NCBI GenBank assembly: GCA_030833845.1
Contig: JAURGK010000007.1
Span: forward strand, 1 to 64,000
Source: Crocinitomicaceae bacterium
Lineage (GTDB): Bacteria; Bacteroidota; Bacteroidia; Flavobacteriales_D; Crocinitomicaceae
Direction of reading: 5' to 3'
DNA length: 64,000 nt
Position numbers and translations under genes: made by a program. The first letter of the stretch is position 1, and each line of letters starts with the position of its first letter. Below are positions 45,629 through 53,689 of this stretch, in pieces. The notes beneath the pieces were generated by a model. It had not been told where the DNA came from. It did not search any database and was given only the letters and a program-made list of their open reading frames with translations.

Positions 45629-46138
45629 ATGAAAAATGTAATACTTAGTTTGTTTGTAGTTGTTGGTTTTAGCGCATTTGCACAAACTAAAATTGGTCAC
45701 GTAGACTCCAAAAAACTTTTAGACACGCTACCTTCGCGCAAAATAGCTATCAATAAGCTTGACTCTATGCAAACATCTGGCATGCAAGAGTTGCAATTGC
45801 TAGATGCAGAGTTTCAAAAACAATACCAAGCTTATATCCAGGACCAAGTAAATAAATCCCCAGCAGAGCGCCAAATCATAGAAGGAAGGCTGATGCAAAA
45901 GCAGCAAAATCTTGAAGCCACACAAGCGGCATTAGAAGAGGGCCTGCAAATCATGAGCGAAGAATTGAACAAACCAATCCTTGAGCGCATTCAAAAAGCC
46001 ATTGATATTGTAGCGGAACGCAAAAAACTCAATTATGTTTTAGACGTAACAGCAACGATGTATTCTAAAGGTGGTATTGATATCACAGATGAGGTTATTG
46101 TTGAGTTGCTCTTGCTTGACGCGGCAGCCAAAAAATAA
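45629..46138 (+). CDS. OmpH/Skp-family periplasmic chaperone 2
   Basis: The protein has 169 residues. The signal peptide MKNVILSLFVVVGFSAFAQ is followed by TKIGHVDSKKLLDTLPSRK, a coiled coil with a Gln-rich middle (QKQQNLEATQAALEEGLQI) and a closing LNYVLDVTATMYSKGGIDIT strand. It is a tandem paralog of the preceding gene, an arrangement common next to bamA in Bacteroidota. A hairpin terminator follows. Confidence 0.9.
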   Translation: MKNVILSLFVVVGFSAFAQTKIGHVDSKKLLDTLPSRKIAINKLDSMQTSGMQELQLLDAEFQKQYQAYIQDQVNKSPAERQIIEGRLMQKQQNLEATQAALEEGLQIMSEELNKPILERIQKAIDIVAERKKLNYVLDVTATMYSKGGIDITDEVIVELLLLDAAAKK

Positions 46139-46157
46139 AAACAAGAAACACAATCTC

Positions 46158-46185
46158 AAAGGGCAACACATCGTTGCCCTTTTTT
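46158..46185 (+). terminator. Terminator of the skp genes
   Basis: A 10-bp perfect stem AAAGGGCAAC / GTTGCCCTTT with loop ACATC is followed by T residues. Confidence 0.85.
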
Positions 46186-46188
46186 CGT

Positions 46189-46196
46189 TAGTTTTG
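46189..46196 (+). promoter_or_regulatory. -7 box for murI
   Basis: TAGTTTTG matches TAnnTTTG and ends 4 bases before the murI GTG, again predicting a leaderless mRNA. It begins 3 bases after the preceding terminator. Confidence 0.6.
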
Positions 46197-46200
46197 ATAC

Positions 46201-47025
46201 GTGCAAACAACAGGACCAATAGGTGTTTTTGACTCCGGTTACGGAGGGTTAACGGTATTAAAAGCACTGAGAAAAAAATTACCAAACCACGACTTTATAT
46301 ACTTTGGCGACAACGCCAGGGCACCTTACGGAAACAGGTCGTTCGATGTGGTCTATGAGTTCACACTTGAGGCCGTGAAATTTCTTTTTGAACAGGGCTG
46401 CCCATTGGTGATTTTGGCATGCAATACGGCCTCGGCAAAAGCACTTCGTACCATTCAGCAAAAAGACCTGCCCCAATTGGCCCCAAACAACCGCGTGCTC
46501 GGTGTAATTCGCCCAAGCGCCGAAGTGCTCAAAGAAAGCACTAAAAGCGGCTGTGTGGGCATTTTGGGAACAAACGGAACCATCAACTCCAATTCTTACC
46601 CCATCGAACTGCAAAAATTTGCTCCAAACCTTAAGGTATTCCAGCACGCTTGTCCAATGTGGGTTCCTTTGATAGAGAATCAAAAACACTTACACTCTGC
46701 CGGCGAACAATTCATCGCTGAAGATCTTGCTGTTTTGATGGCTCAACAAAGAGAAATTGATTCGATTTTATTAGCTTGTACACATTATCCGGTTCTAAAG
46801 AAACAAATTGAAAAGATAGTGGGGCCGAATGTAAAAGTAGTTCCTCAAGGTCCGATAGTTGCAAAAAAATTACAGGCTTATTTGCAAGCCCACACCGAGA
46901 TGAACAATCGCTTATCTAAAAATGGAAGCGTCACTTATTTTAGTTCTGAAACCCCAGTGGTTTTTAATGAAAAAGCGGGATATTTTCTGGGCACCAAAGT
47001 AGAGGCCCGACATCACAGCTTTTAG
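46201..47025 (+). CDS. murI: Glutamate racemase
   Basis: This enzyme supplies D-glutamate for peptidoglycan. It has 274 residues. It shows IGVFDSGYGGLTVLKAL, FGDNARAPYGNRS, the first catalytic Cys in LACNTASAKALR and the second in ILLACTHYPVLKK. The start is GTG, fixed by the conserved GPIGVFDSG that follows directly. It is converged upon by the DUF4296 gene with a one-base gap. Confidence 0.96.
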   Translation: MQTTGPIGVFDSGYGGLTVLKALRKKLPNHDFIYFGDNARAPYGNRSFDVVYEFTLEAVKFLFEQGCPLVILACNTASAKALRTIQQKDLPQLAPNNRVLGVIRPSAEVLKESTKSGCVGILGTNGTINSNSYPIELQKFAPNLKVFQHACPMWVPLIENQKHLHSAGEQFIAEDLAVLMAQQREIDSILLACTHYPVLKKQIEKIVGPNVKVVPQGPIVAKKLQAYLQAHTEMNNRLSKNGSVTYFSSETPVVFNEKAGYFLGTKVEARHHSF

Positions 47026-47026
47026 T

Positions 47027-47350
47027 CTAAGGTATCTTTCTGCTTAAGCTGATCAAAAGCTGATCATTGAGCTCTTTTTGGAGGTCGGGGTGGCTGGCAT
47101 AATATTTAAGGCTTTTCTCAAAAATTTTGCGCGTTGTTTTGTATTTATGAAGTATCAAATCAACGCTTTTTTGAAGCGCCTCCTTATACTGGGTAGGGAC
47201 GCCAAATTTACTTTGGTAATGGGTTTCGATCAAGGTAATTTCTTCTACAAGCCCACACATTTCTTTGGGCTCAATGATCCCATTTGGAATTGTTTTTTGT
47301 TCGCATGAACAAAATAGACAAAGCAAAATGATCAATCCAATGACTTTCAT
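47027..47350 (-). CDS. DUF4296-family lipoprotein
   Basis: The protein has 107 residues with a lipoprotein signal peptide ending LFCSC. The helical body reads NGIIEPKEMCGLVEEITLIE, then a YKEALQKSVDLILHKYKTTR helix typical of DUF4296, a small Bacteroidota family of unknown role. Its ATG overlaps the dihydroorotase stop by four bases, so it is the last gene of the glycosyltransferase-pyrC operon, a pairing often seen in this phylum. Confidence 0.8.
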   Translation of the reverse strand: MKVIGLIILLCLFCSCEQKTIPNGIIEPKEMCGLVEEITLIETHYQSKFGVPTQYKEALQKSVDLILHKYKTTRKIFEKSLKYYASHPDLQKELNDQLLISLSRKIP

Positions 47351-48690
47351 CGGGCCTCAAAATGTAGTCGTTGCCCTAATTGACCCTCAATGATTTGGCC
47401 TTGTGAATACACACAATGTCCATTGACGTAAGTGCTATGAATTTGGTGAGAAAAGGTGGTGCCTTCAAAAGGAGACCAGCCGCATTTGTACAACAAGTTG
47501 GATTTATCGACTGTTGCTCCAGAGGTGGGCGATACTAAAACAAGGTCTGCTGCATAGCCCTCTCTGATGTATCCACGATTTTTTATACGAAAAAGAGTTG
47601 CTGGCGCATGGGCCATCTTTTCTACAATGCGCTCTAATGTTATTTGTCCTTCTTTGGCTTTTTCTAACATTGCCAGCAGGGCGTGCTGAACGAGCGGCCC
47701 GCCAGAAGGGGCAGTAGTGTAAGGGTTGTTTTTTTCTTCTAGGGTATGGGGCGCATGGTCTGTAGCGATAACATCTATGCGATTGTCTAATAGGGCCTCC
47801 CAAATACCACTTCGGTCAGCTGCAGATTTAATGGCGGGATTCCACTTAATAAAGTTTCCCTTTTGTGCATAATCTGCATCTGAAAACCATAAGTGATGCA
47901 CACAGGCCTCTGCAGTAATTAGTTTTTGTTCGAGCGGAAGGGTGTTTTCAAATAGCTCTGTTTCTTTTGCGGTAGAAATGTGAAGTACATGCAGCCTTGC
48001 GCGGTATTTTTTGGCCAAGGAAACCGCTTTGGATGAAGATAAATAGCAAGCTTCTTCATTGCGAATGAGCGGATGTGCGCTTACGGGTATGTTTTGCCCA
48101 TATGTTTCTTGAAATTGTGCTAAGTTGGCGCGCACCGTGCTTTCGTCTTCACAATGTGTGGCAATGAGCATTCCTACACGAGAAAACAAGCCTTCTAACA
48201 CACTTTCCTTGTCTACAAGCATATTTCCTGTAGATGAGCCCATAAACACCTTTATACCGCAAATATTTGCGGCGTTGGTTTTCAATACTTCTTCAAGGTT
48301 GTCATTAGATGCGCCCATAAAAAAGGAATAGTTTGCAATTGCATTTTGGGCTGCGATTTGGTACTTTTCTTCCAACAAATCTTGTGTGAGTGCATTGGGC
48401 ACGGTATTGGGCATTTCCATAAAACTCGTAATGCCTCCCGCAACAGCAGCACGAGATTCAGAATAAATATTTCCTTTGTGTGTCAGGCCGGGTTCTCTAA
48501 AGTGCACTTGATCATCAATACAGCCCGGCAAAATAAATAATCCAGATGCATCTATTTCTCGCACTCTTTGATCTGTATCTATATGGCTCGCTATTTTTTG
48601 AATCAAGCCATCAGCAATGAGCACATCAGCAACAAATTGTTTGCCTTCGTTAATGATGGTGCCATTTTTAACTAAGGTTTTCATTTTCAT
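47347..48690 (-). CDS. pyrC: Dihydroorotase
   Basis: This amidohydrolase makes dihydroorotate in pyrimidine synthesis. It has about 447 residues. Metal and active-site elements are DDQVHFREPGLTHKG (HxR), GIKVFMGSSTG (Lys to be carbamylated), ATHCEDE, LHVLHISTAKE and IATDHAPHTLEEK. This belongs to the long class I-like type used in Bacteroidota. Three closely spaced ATG codons exist (48696, 48690, 48684); 48690 overlaps the upstream stop as ATGA and is chosen. Confidence 0.93.
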   Translation of the reverse strand: MKMKTLVKNGTIINEGKQFVADVLIADGLIQKIASHIDTDQRVREIDASGLFILPGCIDDQVHFREPGLTHKGNIYSESRAAVAGGITSFMEMPNTVPNALTQDLLEEKYQIAAQNAIANYSFFMGASNDNLEEVLKTNAANICGIKVFMGSSTGNMLVDKESVLEGLFSRVGMLIATHCEDESTVRANLAQFQETYGQNIPVSAHPLIRNEEACYLSSSKAVSLAKKYRARLHVLHISTAKETELFENTLPLEQKLITAEACVHHLWFSDADYAQKGNFIKWNPAIKSAADRSGIWEALLDNRIDVIATDHAPHTLEEKNNPYTTAPSGGPLVQHALLAMLEKAKEGQITLERIVEKMAHAPATLFRIKNRGYIREGYAADLVLVSPTSGATVDKSNLLYKCGWSPFEGTTFSHQIHSTYVNGHCVYSQGQIIEGQLGQRLHFEAR

Positions 48691-49403
48691 TTCCATTTCA
48701 TTTTACGCATTTGCCAAACACCAAAAAAAGCTTCTTTAAAAATACCTGTTGACATTTTAGATTCACCAGCCACCCTATCAATAAAAGTGATGGGAATTTC
48801 TTTTACCTTAAATCCAAGTTTTAGAGCCGCATATTTCATACAGATTTGAAAAGCGTATCCTTTAAATGGAATGTTCTTTAGTGGAATCGTTTTCAATACT
48901 TCACTTCTGTAACACTTAAACCCCGCTGTGGTATCTTTGATCCCGATCATTAGAATCATTCGTACATAAACACTAGCAAAATAACTCATAAGAATGCGCT
49001 TAAACGGCCAATTCTTTACCTTTCCTCCGCGCACATACCTTGAACCAATGGCAAAATCAGCGCCATCTTCACAGGCCTTTACGAGCCTAGGAAGGTCAGT
49101 GGGGTTGTGTGAAAAGTCACAATCCATTTCAATCACAAATCCGTAGCCCCTTTCAATTGCCCATTGGAATCCATGAATATAGGCGGTGCCAAGACCAAGC
49201 TTCCCAGCTCTTTTTTCAAGGAACACCTCGGGGTGCTTTTTCATGAGCAAGGCTATTTGATCGGCTGTTCCATCGGGTGAGTTGTCGTCGATAAATAGTA
49301 TATGATAACCTAGATTTAAGTCCAGCACTGCGCTCACCATTTTGGATACGTTGTCACGCTCGTTGTATGTGGGTATGATGATGAGTGTTTGTGTGTGCGC
49401 CAT
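48687..49403 (-). CDS. Polyprenol monophosphomannose synthase-like glycosyltransferase (GT2)
   Basis: The protein has 238 residues with a GT-A fold of the DPM1 type. It shows LIIIPTYNERDNVSKMV, ILFIDDNSPDGTADQI, GLGTAYIHGFQWAIERGYGF, the metal-binding EMDCDFSHNP, and GIKDTTAGFKCYRSEVL. It transfers a hexose, probably mannose, from GDP-mannose to a polyprenyl phosphate at the inner membrane face. It lacks the C-terminal spans of some relatives. It is the first gene of the operon with pyrC and the DUF4296 lipoprotein. Confidence 0.92.
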   Translation of the reverse strand: MAHTQTLIIIPTYNERDNVSKMVSAVLDLNLGYHILFIDDNSPDGTADQIALLMKKHPEVFLEKRAGKLGLGTAYIHGFQWAIERGYGFVIEMDCDFSHNPTDLPRLVKACEDGADFAIGSRYVRGGKVKNWPFKRILMSYFASVYVRMILMIGIKDTTAGFKCYRSEVLKTIPLKNIPFKGYAFQICMKYAALKLGFKVKEIPITFIDRVAGESKMSTGIFKEAFFGVWQMRKMKWK

Positions 49404-49415
49404 GTCTAGTGAGAA

Positions 49416-49423
49416 CGAAATTA
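49416..49423 (-). promoter_or_regulatory. -7 box for the glycosyltransferase-pyrC operon
   Basis: The minus strand reads TAATTTCG, a one-base variant of TAnnTTTG, 12 bases before the glycosyltransferase ATG and downstream of the rplY terminator. Confidence 0.5.
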
Positions 49424-49438
49424 GCGAAGAAAAGTGAC

Positions 49439-49464
49439 AAAAAAAACCGCCACAGGGGCGGTTT
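49439..49464 (-). terminator. Terminator of prs-rplY
   Basis: On the minus strand an AAACCGCC / GGCGGTTT stem with a 5-base loop ends in a run of eight T. Confidence 0.88.
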
Positions 49465-49486
49465 AGTTAAATAATGTTTATGAAGT

Positions 49487-50074
49487 TTATGCTTCTTCTT
49501 CTTCGTCAGCAGCATCGGCACCTTTAACAGCACCACGAGCCATTTTGACTGCAACCACAACCGCATTGGTTGGGTCTAAGAATTTAACACCAGGGATTTC
49601 TACACTTCCTACACGGATAGCATCACCGATGCGTAATTTAGTAATATCAAGGGTAATTTCGTCTGGTAATGCGCCAGGCAAACCAACACATTGAAGGTGT
49701 CTGAACACAATCATTAATTTACCACCCGCCATTACACCACGAGAAGAACCTGTGATGCGCACTGGCAATTTAACACGCACCTCTTTACTTTCATTGAGTT
49801 CGTAGAAATCTACGTGCTGAATGGTGTCTTTGGTTGGGTGTTGTTGCAACTCACGGATAATGCCTACCGCTTTTTTACCTTCAATATCGAGTGCTACCTG
49901 AAATACATCAGGAGAAAAAACGATTTTGTCAATAGCTGTTCGCTTTACTGCGAAGTGAGTTTGCTCACCTTGACCGTAAAGCACACAAGGAACTAGGCCA
50001 GCGTTACGCAAAGCCGCAGCATCCTTCTTCCCTACGTTCGCTCGGAGCGAACCGCTCAAATGTGCTGTTTTCAT
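49487..50074 (-). CDS. rplY: 50S ribosomal protein L25 / general stress protein Ctc
   Basis: This 5S rRNA-binding protein has 195 residues in the long two-domain Ctc form. The N-terminal L25 domain (HLSGSLRANVGKKDAAALRN, VPCVLYGQGEQTHFAV) is followed by the TL5-type beta domain (VFRHLQCVGLPGALPDEITL, SVEIPGVKFLDPTNAVVVAV) and an acidic tail ending in EEEEA. It follows prs by 13 bases, a very common pairing. A strong terminator follows. Confidence 0.96.
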   Translation of the reverse strand: MKTAHLSGSLRANVGKKDAAALRNAGLVPCVLYGQGEQTHFAVKRTAIDKIVFSPDVFQVALDIEGKKAVGIIRELQQHPTKDTIQHVDFYELNESKEVRVKLPVRITGSSRGVMAGGKLMIVFRHLQCVGLPGALPDEITLDITKLRIGDAIRVGSVEIPGVKFLDPTNAVVVAVKMARGAVKGADAADEEEEA

Positions 50075-50087
50075 GTTATATATTAAT

Positions 50088-51017
50088 TTAAGAGATTACA
50101 AAATGTGAACTAATCGATTCGTTGTTTACCAGGCGTTTTATGACATCGGCAAATAAATTTGCCACGCTCAAAACGCGTATTTTCTCGCTTTGTTTTTGAA
50201 GCGGTATGGTATCAGTAACAATCAGTTCGGTTAATTTAGAGGCTGCGATTCGTTCAAAAGCAGGGCCGCTCAGAACAGCATGTGTTGTGAAAGCGCGTAC
50301 GCTTTTTGCTCCTTTTTCGATAAGCAAATCTGCGGCTGTAGTTAGGGTTCCGGCTGTATCACACATGTCATCGATGATCACAACGTCTTTTCCCATTACA
50401 TCACCAATCACAGTCATTTCGGCAATTTCATTTGCTTTTTTACGGTGTTTATGGCAAAGTGCTAAACCACAGTTTAAATTTTTGGCATACGAATTTGCGC
50501 GCTTGGCCCCACCAGCGTCTGGAGCAGCAACAACCAGATTTTGCCTATCGTAGTTCTCGATTTCTTTGAAGAACAGGGTAGAGGCAAATAGGTGATCAAC
50601 CGGCACTTCAAAGAAGCCTTGAATTTGGTCAGCATGGAGGTCCATTGTCATGACGCGGTCAACACCAGCAGCCATGAGCATGTTGGCGACAAGTTTAGCG
50701 CCAATAGCAACCCTTGGCTTGTCTTTGCGGTCTTGACGGGCAAATCCGAAATAAGGAATGACGGCAATAATTTTTCTTGCCGATGCGCGTCTTGCTGCAT
50801 CTACAAGCAAAAGTAGCTCGAAAAGATTTTCGGTAGGAGGCATCGTAGATTGGACAATAAAAACATCTTGTCCGCGAACCGTTTCTTCAAAAGAAGGTTG
50901 AAATTCACCATCAGAGAAAACACTAACCTTGACATCTCCTAAAGACGCACCAAATGATTTGGCTATTTGTCCGGCCAGTTGTTCTGAAGCTCTTCCTGCA
51001 AAGATTTTTACACCCAC
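50088..51017 (-). CDS. prs: Ribose-phosphate pyrophosphokinase
   Basis: This enzyme makes PRPP from ribose 5-phosphate and ATP for nucleotide, histidine and tryptophan synthesis. From GTG 51017 it has 309 residues, the normal class I length. It shows KIFAGRASEQLAGQIAKSFG, FVVQSTMPP-like (FIVQSTMPPTENLFELL), the metal motif VMTMDLHADQIQGFF and the PRPP loop VIIDDMCDTAGTL. A 21-residue N-terminal extension to 51080 is rejected, because a perfect -7 box TACCTTTG (51036-51043, minus) would lie inside it and the family normally begins at this point. Confidence 0.95.
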   Translation of the reverse strand: MGVKIFAGRASEQLAGQIAKSFGASLGDVKVSVFSDGEFQPSFEETVRGQDVFIVQSTMPPTENLFELLLLVDAARRASARKIIAVIPYFGFARQDRKDKPRVAIGAKLVANMLMAAGVDRVMTMDLHADQIQGFFEVPVDHLFASTLFFKEIENYDRQNLVVAAPDAGGAKRANSYAKNLNCGLALCHKHRKKANEIAEMTVIGDVMGKDVVIIDDMCDTAGTLTTAADLLIEKGAKSVRAFTTHAVLSGPAFERIAASKLTELIVTDTIPLQKQSEKIRVLSVANLFADVIKRLVNNESISSHFVIS

Positions 51018-51035
51018 GATACTGAAAATTGAATG

Positions 51036-51043
51036 CAAAGGTA
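51036..51043 (-). promoter_or_regulatory. -7 box for prs-rplY
   Basis: The minus strand reads TACCTTTG (TAnnTTTG), 18 bases before the proposed GTG start of prs. Confidence 0.6.
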
Positions 51044-51056
51044 AGGAATTAAGAAC

Positions 51057-51064
51057 TAATTTTG
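51057..51064 (+). promoter_or_regulatory. -7 box for the ABC exporter operon
   Basis: TAATTTTG (TAnnTTTG) ends 7 bases before the exporter ATG. It is back-to-back with the prs promoter, only 13 bases apart, so the two may compete. Confidence 0.6.
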
Positions 51065-51071
51065 TAATACA

Positions 51072-52835
51072 ATGAGTCAAAAGCTACAATTTTCCTTGTT
51101 CAAGCGCCTATTAGGCTTGATTAAACCCTATCGTAAATTGTTGTTTTTGGCTGCGGCTGCCACGATACTACTAGCAGCATTATCCCCAACGCGCCCCTAT
51201 GTCATAGGTCAAATTATCGACCGATATTTGCTCCGAGATAAAGATCCAAATATGCTGTTGATGGGCTCTATATTGGTTTTGATCATGTTGGTGTCAGAAG
51301 CAATATTACAGGTCGTTGGCACGTATTTTTCTAATTTATTGGCGCAGTCTGTCATTCGAGACTTGCGACAAAAAGTAATTAGACATTTCATGCAGCTGCG
51401 CATTTCGTATTTTGATAAAAATCCGGTTGGGGCCATGGTGACGCGTGTGGTTTCGGATGTAGAGGCCATTACAGAAGTGTTTTCTTCAGGCATCATGGAT
51501 ATAGCTGCCGATCTGTTGTCATTGGTATTGATAGTCTTGTTTATGTTTCTAACAGATTGGCAATTGGCACTCATGACTTTAATCCCTGTTCCGATACTGG
51601 TGTATGCGACCCGAATTTTTGCCAAAGCGATGAAGTCTTCTTTTCAACAAGAACGACAAGCCGTGACCAAACTCAACACATTTGTTCAAGAACGACTCAC
51701 CGGAATGAGTTTGGTACAATTGTTTAATCGTCAAAAGAAAGAAGCCGCGCAATTTGAACAGATCAATGCAGAGCACCGTGCCGCTCATATCAAAGCAGTT
51801 TGGGCGAACTCTATCTTTTTTCCTTTTGTTGAGCTGTTGAGCTCTTTATCGGTGGCGGCGCTACTTGTTTGGGGCGCCTTGCAAGCTTCAGGCAAATCAG
51901 AGCAAGAGGTGAGCAATATGTTTGGGCAATTATTTGCTTTTGTTTTTTGGATCAGTCAACTCTACAGGCCTATTCGAATGTTGGCAGATAAATTCAATGT
52001 ATTACAGCGTGGCACCGTAAGGGCAGAAAGAATTTTTGCAGTACTGGACGAACACACCGATGTGCAAGCAGAGGGAAACCTAACTGAGATCGACTTTAAT
52101 AAAGATTTGATTTTCAAGGAGGTAAATTTTGCCTATGTCGAAGACCAACCCGTGATCAGATCATTGAACTTAACTATAAAACACGGCCAAACTATTGCAA
52201 TAGTTGGTGCTACGGGCTCAGGAAAGACGACATTAGTAAATTTATTGGGCCGTTTTTATGAACATCAGTCTGGTCAAATTTTAATTGGTGATACGCCTAT
52301 TGAAGCCATTGATTTAAAAACACTTCGCAGGCATATTGCCATCGTTTTACAAGATGTGTTCTTGTTTTCGGACACGGTGTTAAATAACATTACGCTAGGC
52401 GACCCTTCTATTAGCCTTCAACAAGTTATTGCTGCAGCAAAGGAAGTGGGGGCCCATGAATTTATAAGCGCACTACCCGATCAGTATGGCCATCAAATAG
52501 GTGAGAGAGGCGGGTCCTTATCTACAGGCCAAAGACAGTTGTTGTCTTTTATACGAGCATACGTATACCAACCTGATTTGCTTATCCTAGATGAGGCAAC
52601 TTCAAGTGTAGATACTGAGAGTGAATTTTTAATTCAACAAGCCACAGAAAAGTTAACCAAAGGCCGCACCTCTATAGTTATTGCACACCGCTTGTCAACA
52701 ATAAGAAGTTCCGATAGGATCATTGTAATGGAAAGAGGCCAAATCATAGAACAAGGGAGCCACGAAGAGCTTTTGGCCATGAATGGGCATTACAAGAATT
52801 TATTCGACAGACAATATTTCAATCAAGGATTATGA
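51072..52835 (+). CDS. ABC exporter, fused permease-ATPase (MdlB-like)
   Basis: This half-size exporter has 587 residues. Residues 1-320 carry six spans and coupling helices (RISYFDKNPVGAMVTRVVSD). The ATPase has Walker A GATGSGKTT, a variant signature LSTGQRQL in place of LSGGQ, Walker B LLILDEATSSVD and the switch His in IVIAHRLST. The LSTGQ form is usual in MdlB/SmdB-like multidrug half-transporters. It overlaps the next gene by ATGA, so it is coupled to a periplasmic-binding-fold protein. Confidence 0.9.
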   Translation: MSQKLQFSLFKRLLGLIKPYRKLLFLAAAATILLAALSPTRPYVIGQIIDRYLLRDKDPNMLLMGSILVLIMLVSEAILQVVGTYFSNLLAQSVIRDLRQKVIRHFMQLRISYFDKNPVGAMVTRVVSDVEAITEVFSSGIMDIAADLLSLVLIVLFMFLTDWQLALMTLIPVPILVYATRIFAKAMKSSFQQERQAVTKLNTFVQERLTGMSLVQLFNRQKKEAAQFEQINAEHRAAHIKAVWANSIFFPFVELLSSLSVAALLVWGALQASGKSEQEVSNMFGQLFAFVFWISQLYRPIRMLADKFNVLQRGTVRAERIFAVLDEHTDVQAEGNLTEIDFNKDLIFKEVNFAYVEDQPVIRSLNLTIKHGQTIAIVGATGSGKTTLVNLLGRFYEHQSGQILIGDTPIEAIDLKTLRRHIAIVLQDVFLFSDTVLNNITLGDPSISLQQVIAAAKEVGAHEFISALPDQYGHQIGERGGSLSTGQRQLLSFIRAYVYQPDLLILDEATSSVDTESEFLIQQATEKLTKGRTSIVIAHRLSTIRSSDRIIVMERGQIIEQGSHEELLAMNGHYKNLFDRQYFNQGL

Positions 52836-53689
52836 GGAGATTAAAAATAGGTGGGGTCCCAGAACATTTTAATCTACCATGGCGTCTGGCTATCGAAGAA
52901 GGCCTGTTTTCTGATATAGGCGCTGAATTGCACTGGTCGGACATGAATGGCGGAACCGGACAAATGATCAAGGGCTTACAAGTGGGAAGCTTGGATATTG
53001 CTGTGTTACTCACCGAAGGAATTACCAGAGCTATTTTAAAAGGACTTGAAGCAAAAATTATCGCAGTATATGTACAGAGCCCGCTTTGTTGGGGGGTGCA
53101 TGTTGCAAATAACAATGCTGTGCAGCGCATAAAGGACCTAGATGGCTCTGTCTTTGCTATTTCAAGAGAAGGCTCGGGGTCTCATTTGATGAGTTACGTT
53201 TTGGCACAAAGAGAAGGCTGGGAGCCTAGCTCACTTTCATTCAACGTAGTAGGGGATATTTATGGCGGTCTATGGGCACTCAATCATGGAGAGGCCGAAG
53301 GTTTTTTATGGGAAAAATATACCACACAGCCATTTGTAGACCAAGGAAAACTCAAACGGATTGCAGAAGTTTATACGCCATGGCCGTGCTTTGTAATTGC
53401 CGTACGCAATGAGGTGTTGGCCGCCGATAAAGACCTACTTAGCTCAATAATTCAAATCATACAAAAACGAGCCCATGAGTTAAAAAATGCAGCAGACGCT
53501 TCAGAGGAATTTGCTTGGCGCTATGGGCTTCAAAGCAAACAAGTAGAGGCTTGGTTAGCACAAACCGAATGGGCTAGTCAACTAGAAATAGAACAGAAAG
53601 ATTTGCTAAAAACAGTGGAAACACTTCAAGAATTGAGCCTCATTACAGCAGATGAAGCTTCAAACTGGCAATTAAAACTGCTTCCATGA
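52832..53689 (+). CDS. Type 2 periplasmic-binding-fold protein, Ca3427-like, without signal peptide
   Basis: The protein has 285 residues. The fold resembles the substrate-binding proteins of the NMT1/SsuA class: KIGGVPEHFNLPWRLAIEEG, MNGGTGQMIKGLQVGSLDIA, LDGSVFAISREGSGSHLMSY and VVGDIYGGLWALNHGEAEGF. It starts directly with the first beta strand, with no signal peptide or lipobox, so it should be cytoplasmic, unlike ordinary ABC receptors. Homologs exist in fungi (Ca3427) and Bacteroidota; the ligand is unknown, with thiamine-precursor-like or other small aromatics as guesses only. It is sandwiched by 4-base overlaps between an ABC exporter and a secreted protein. Confidence 0.78.
   Translation: MRRLKIGGVPEHFNLPWRLAIEEGLFSDIGAELHWSDMNGGTGQMIKGLQVGSLDIAVLLTEGITRAILKGLEAKIIAVYVQSPLCWGVHVANNNAVQRIKDLDGSVFAISREGSGSHLMSYVLAQREGWEPSSLSFNVVGDIYGGLWALNHGEAEGFLWEKYTTQPFVDQGKLKRIAEVYTPWPCFVIAVRNEVLAADKDLLSSIIQIIQKRAHELKNAADASEEFAWRYGLQSKQVEAWLAQTEWASQLEIEQKDLLKTVETLQELSLITADEASNWQLKLLP

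Noticed and set aside
51018..51080. 21-residue N-terminal extension of Prs
   Set aside because: It contains the -7 promoter box and extends beyond the normal family start; GTG 51017 fits better.
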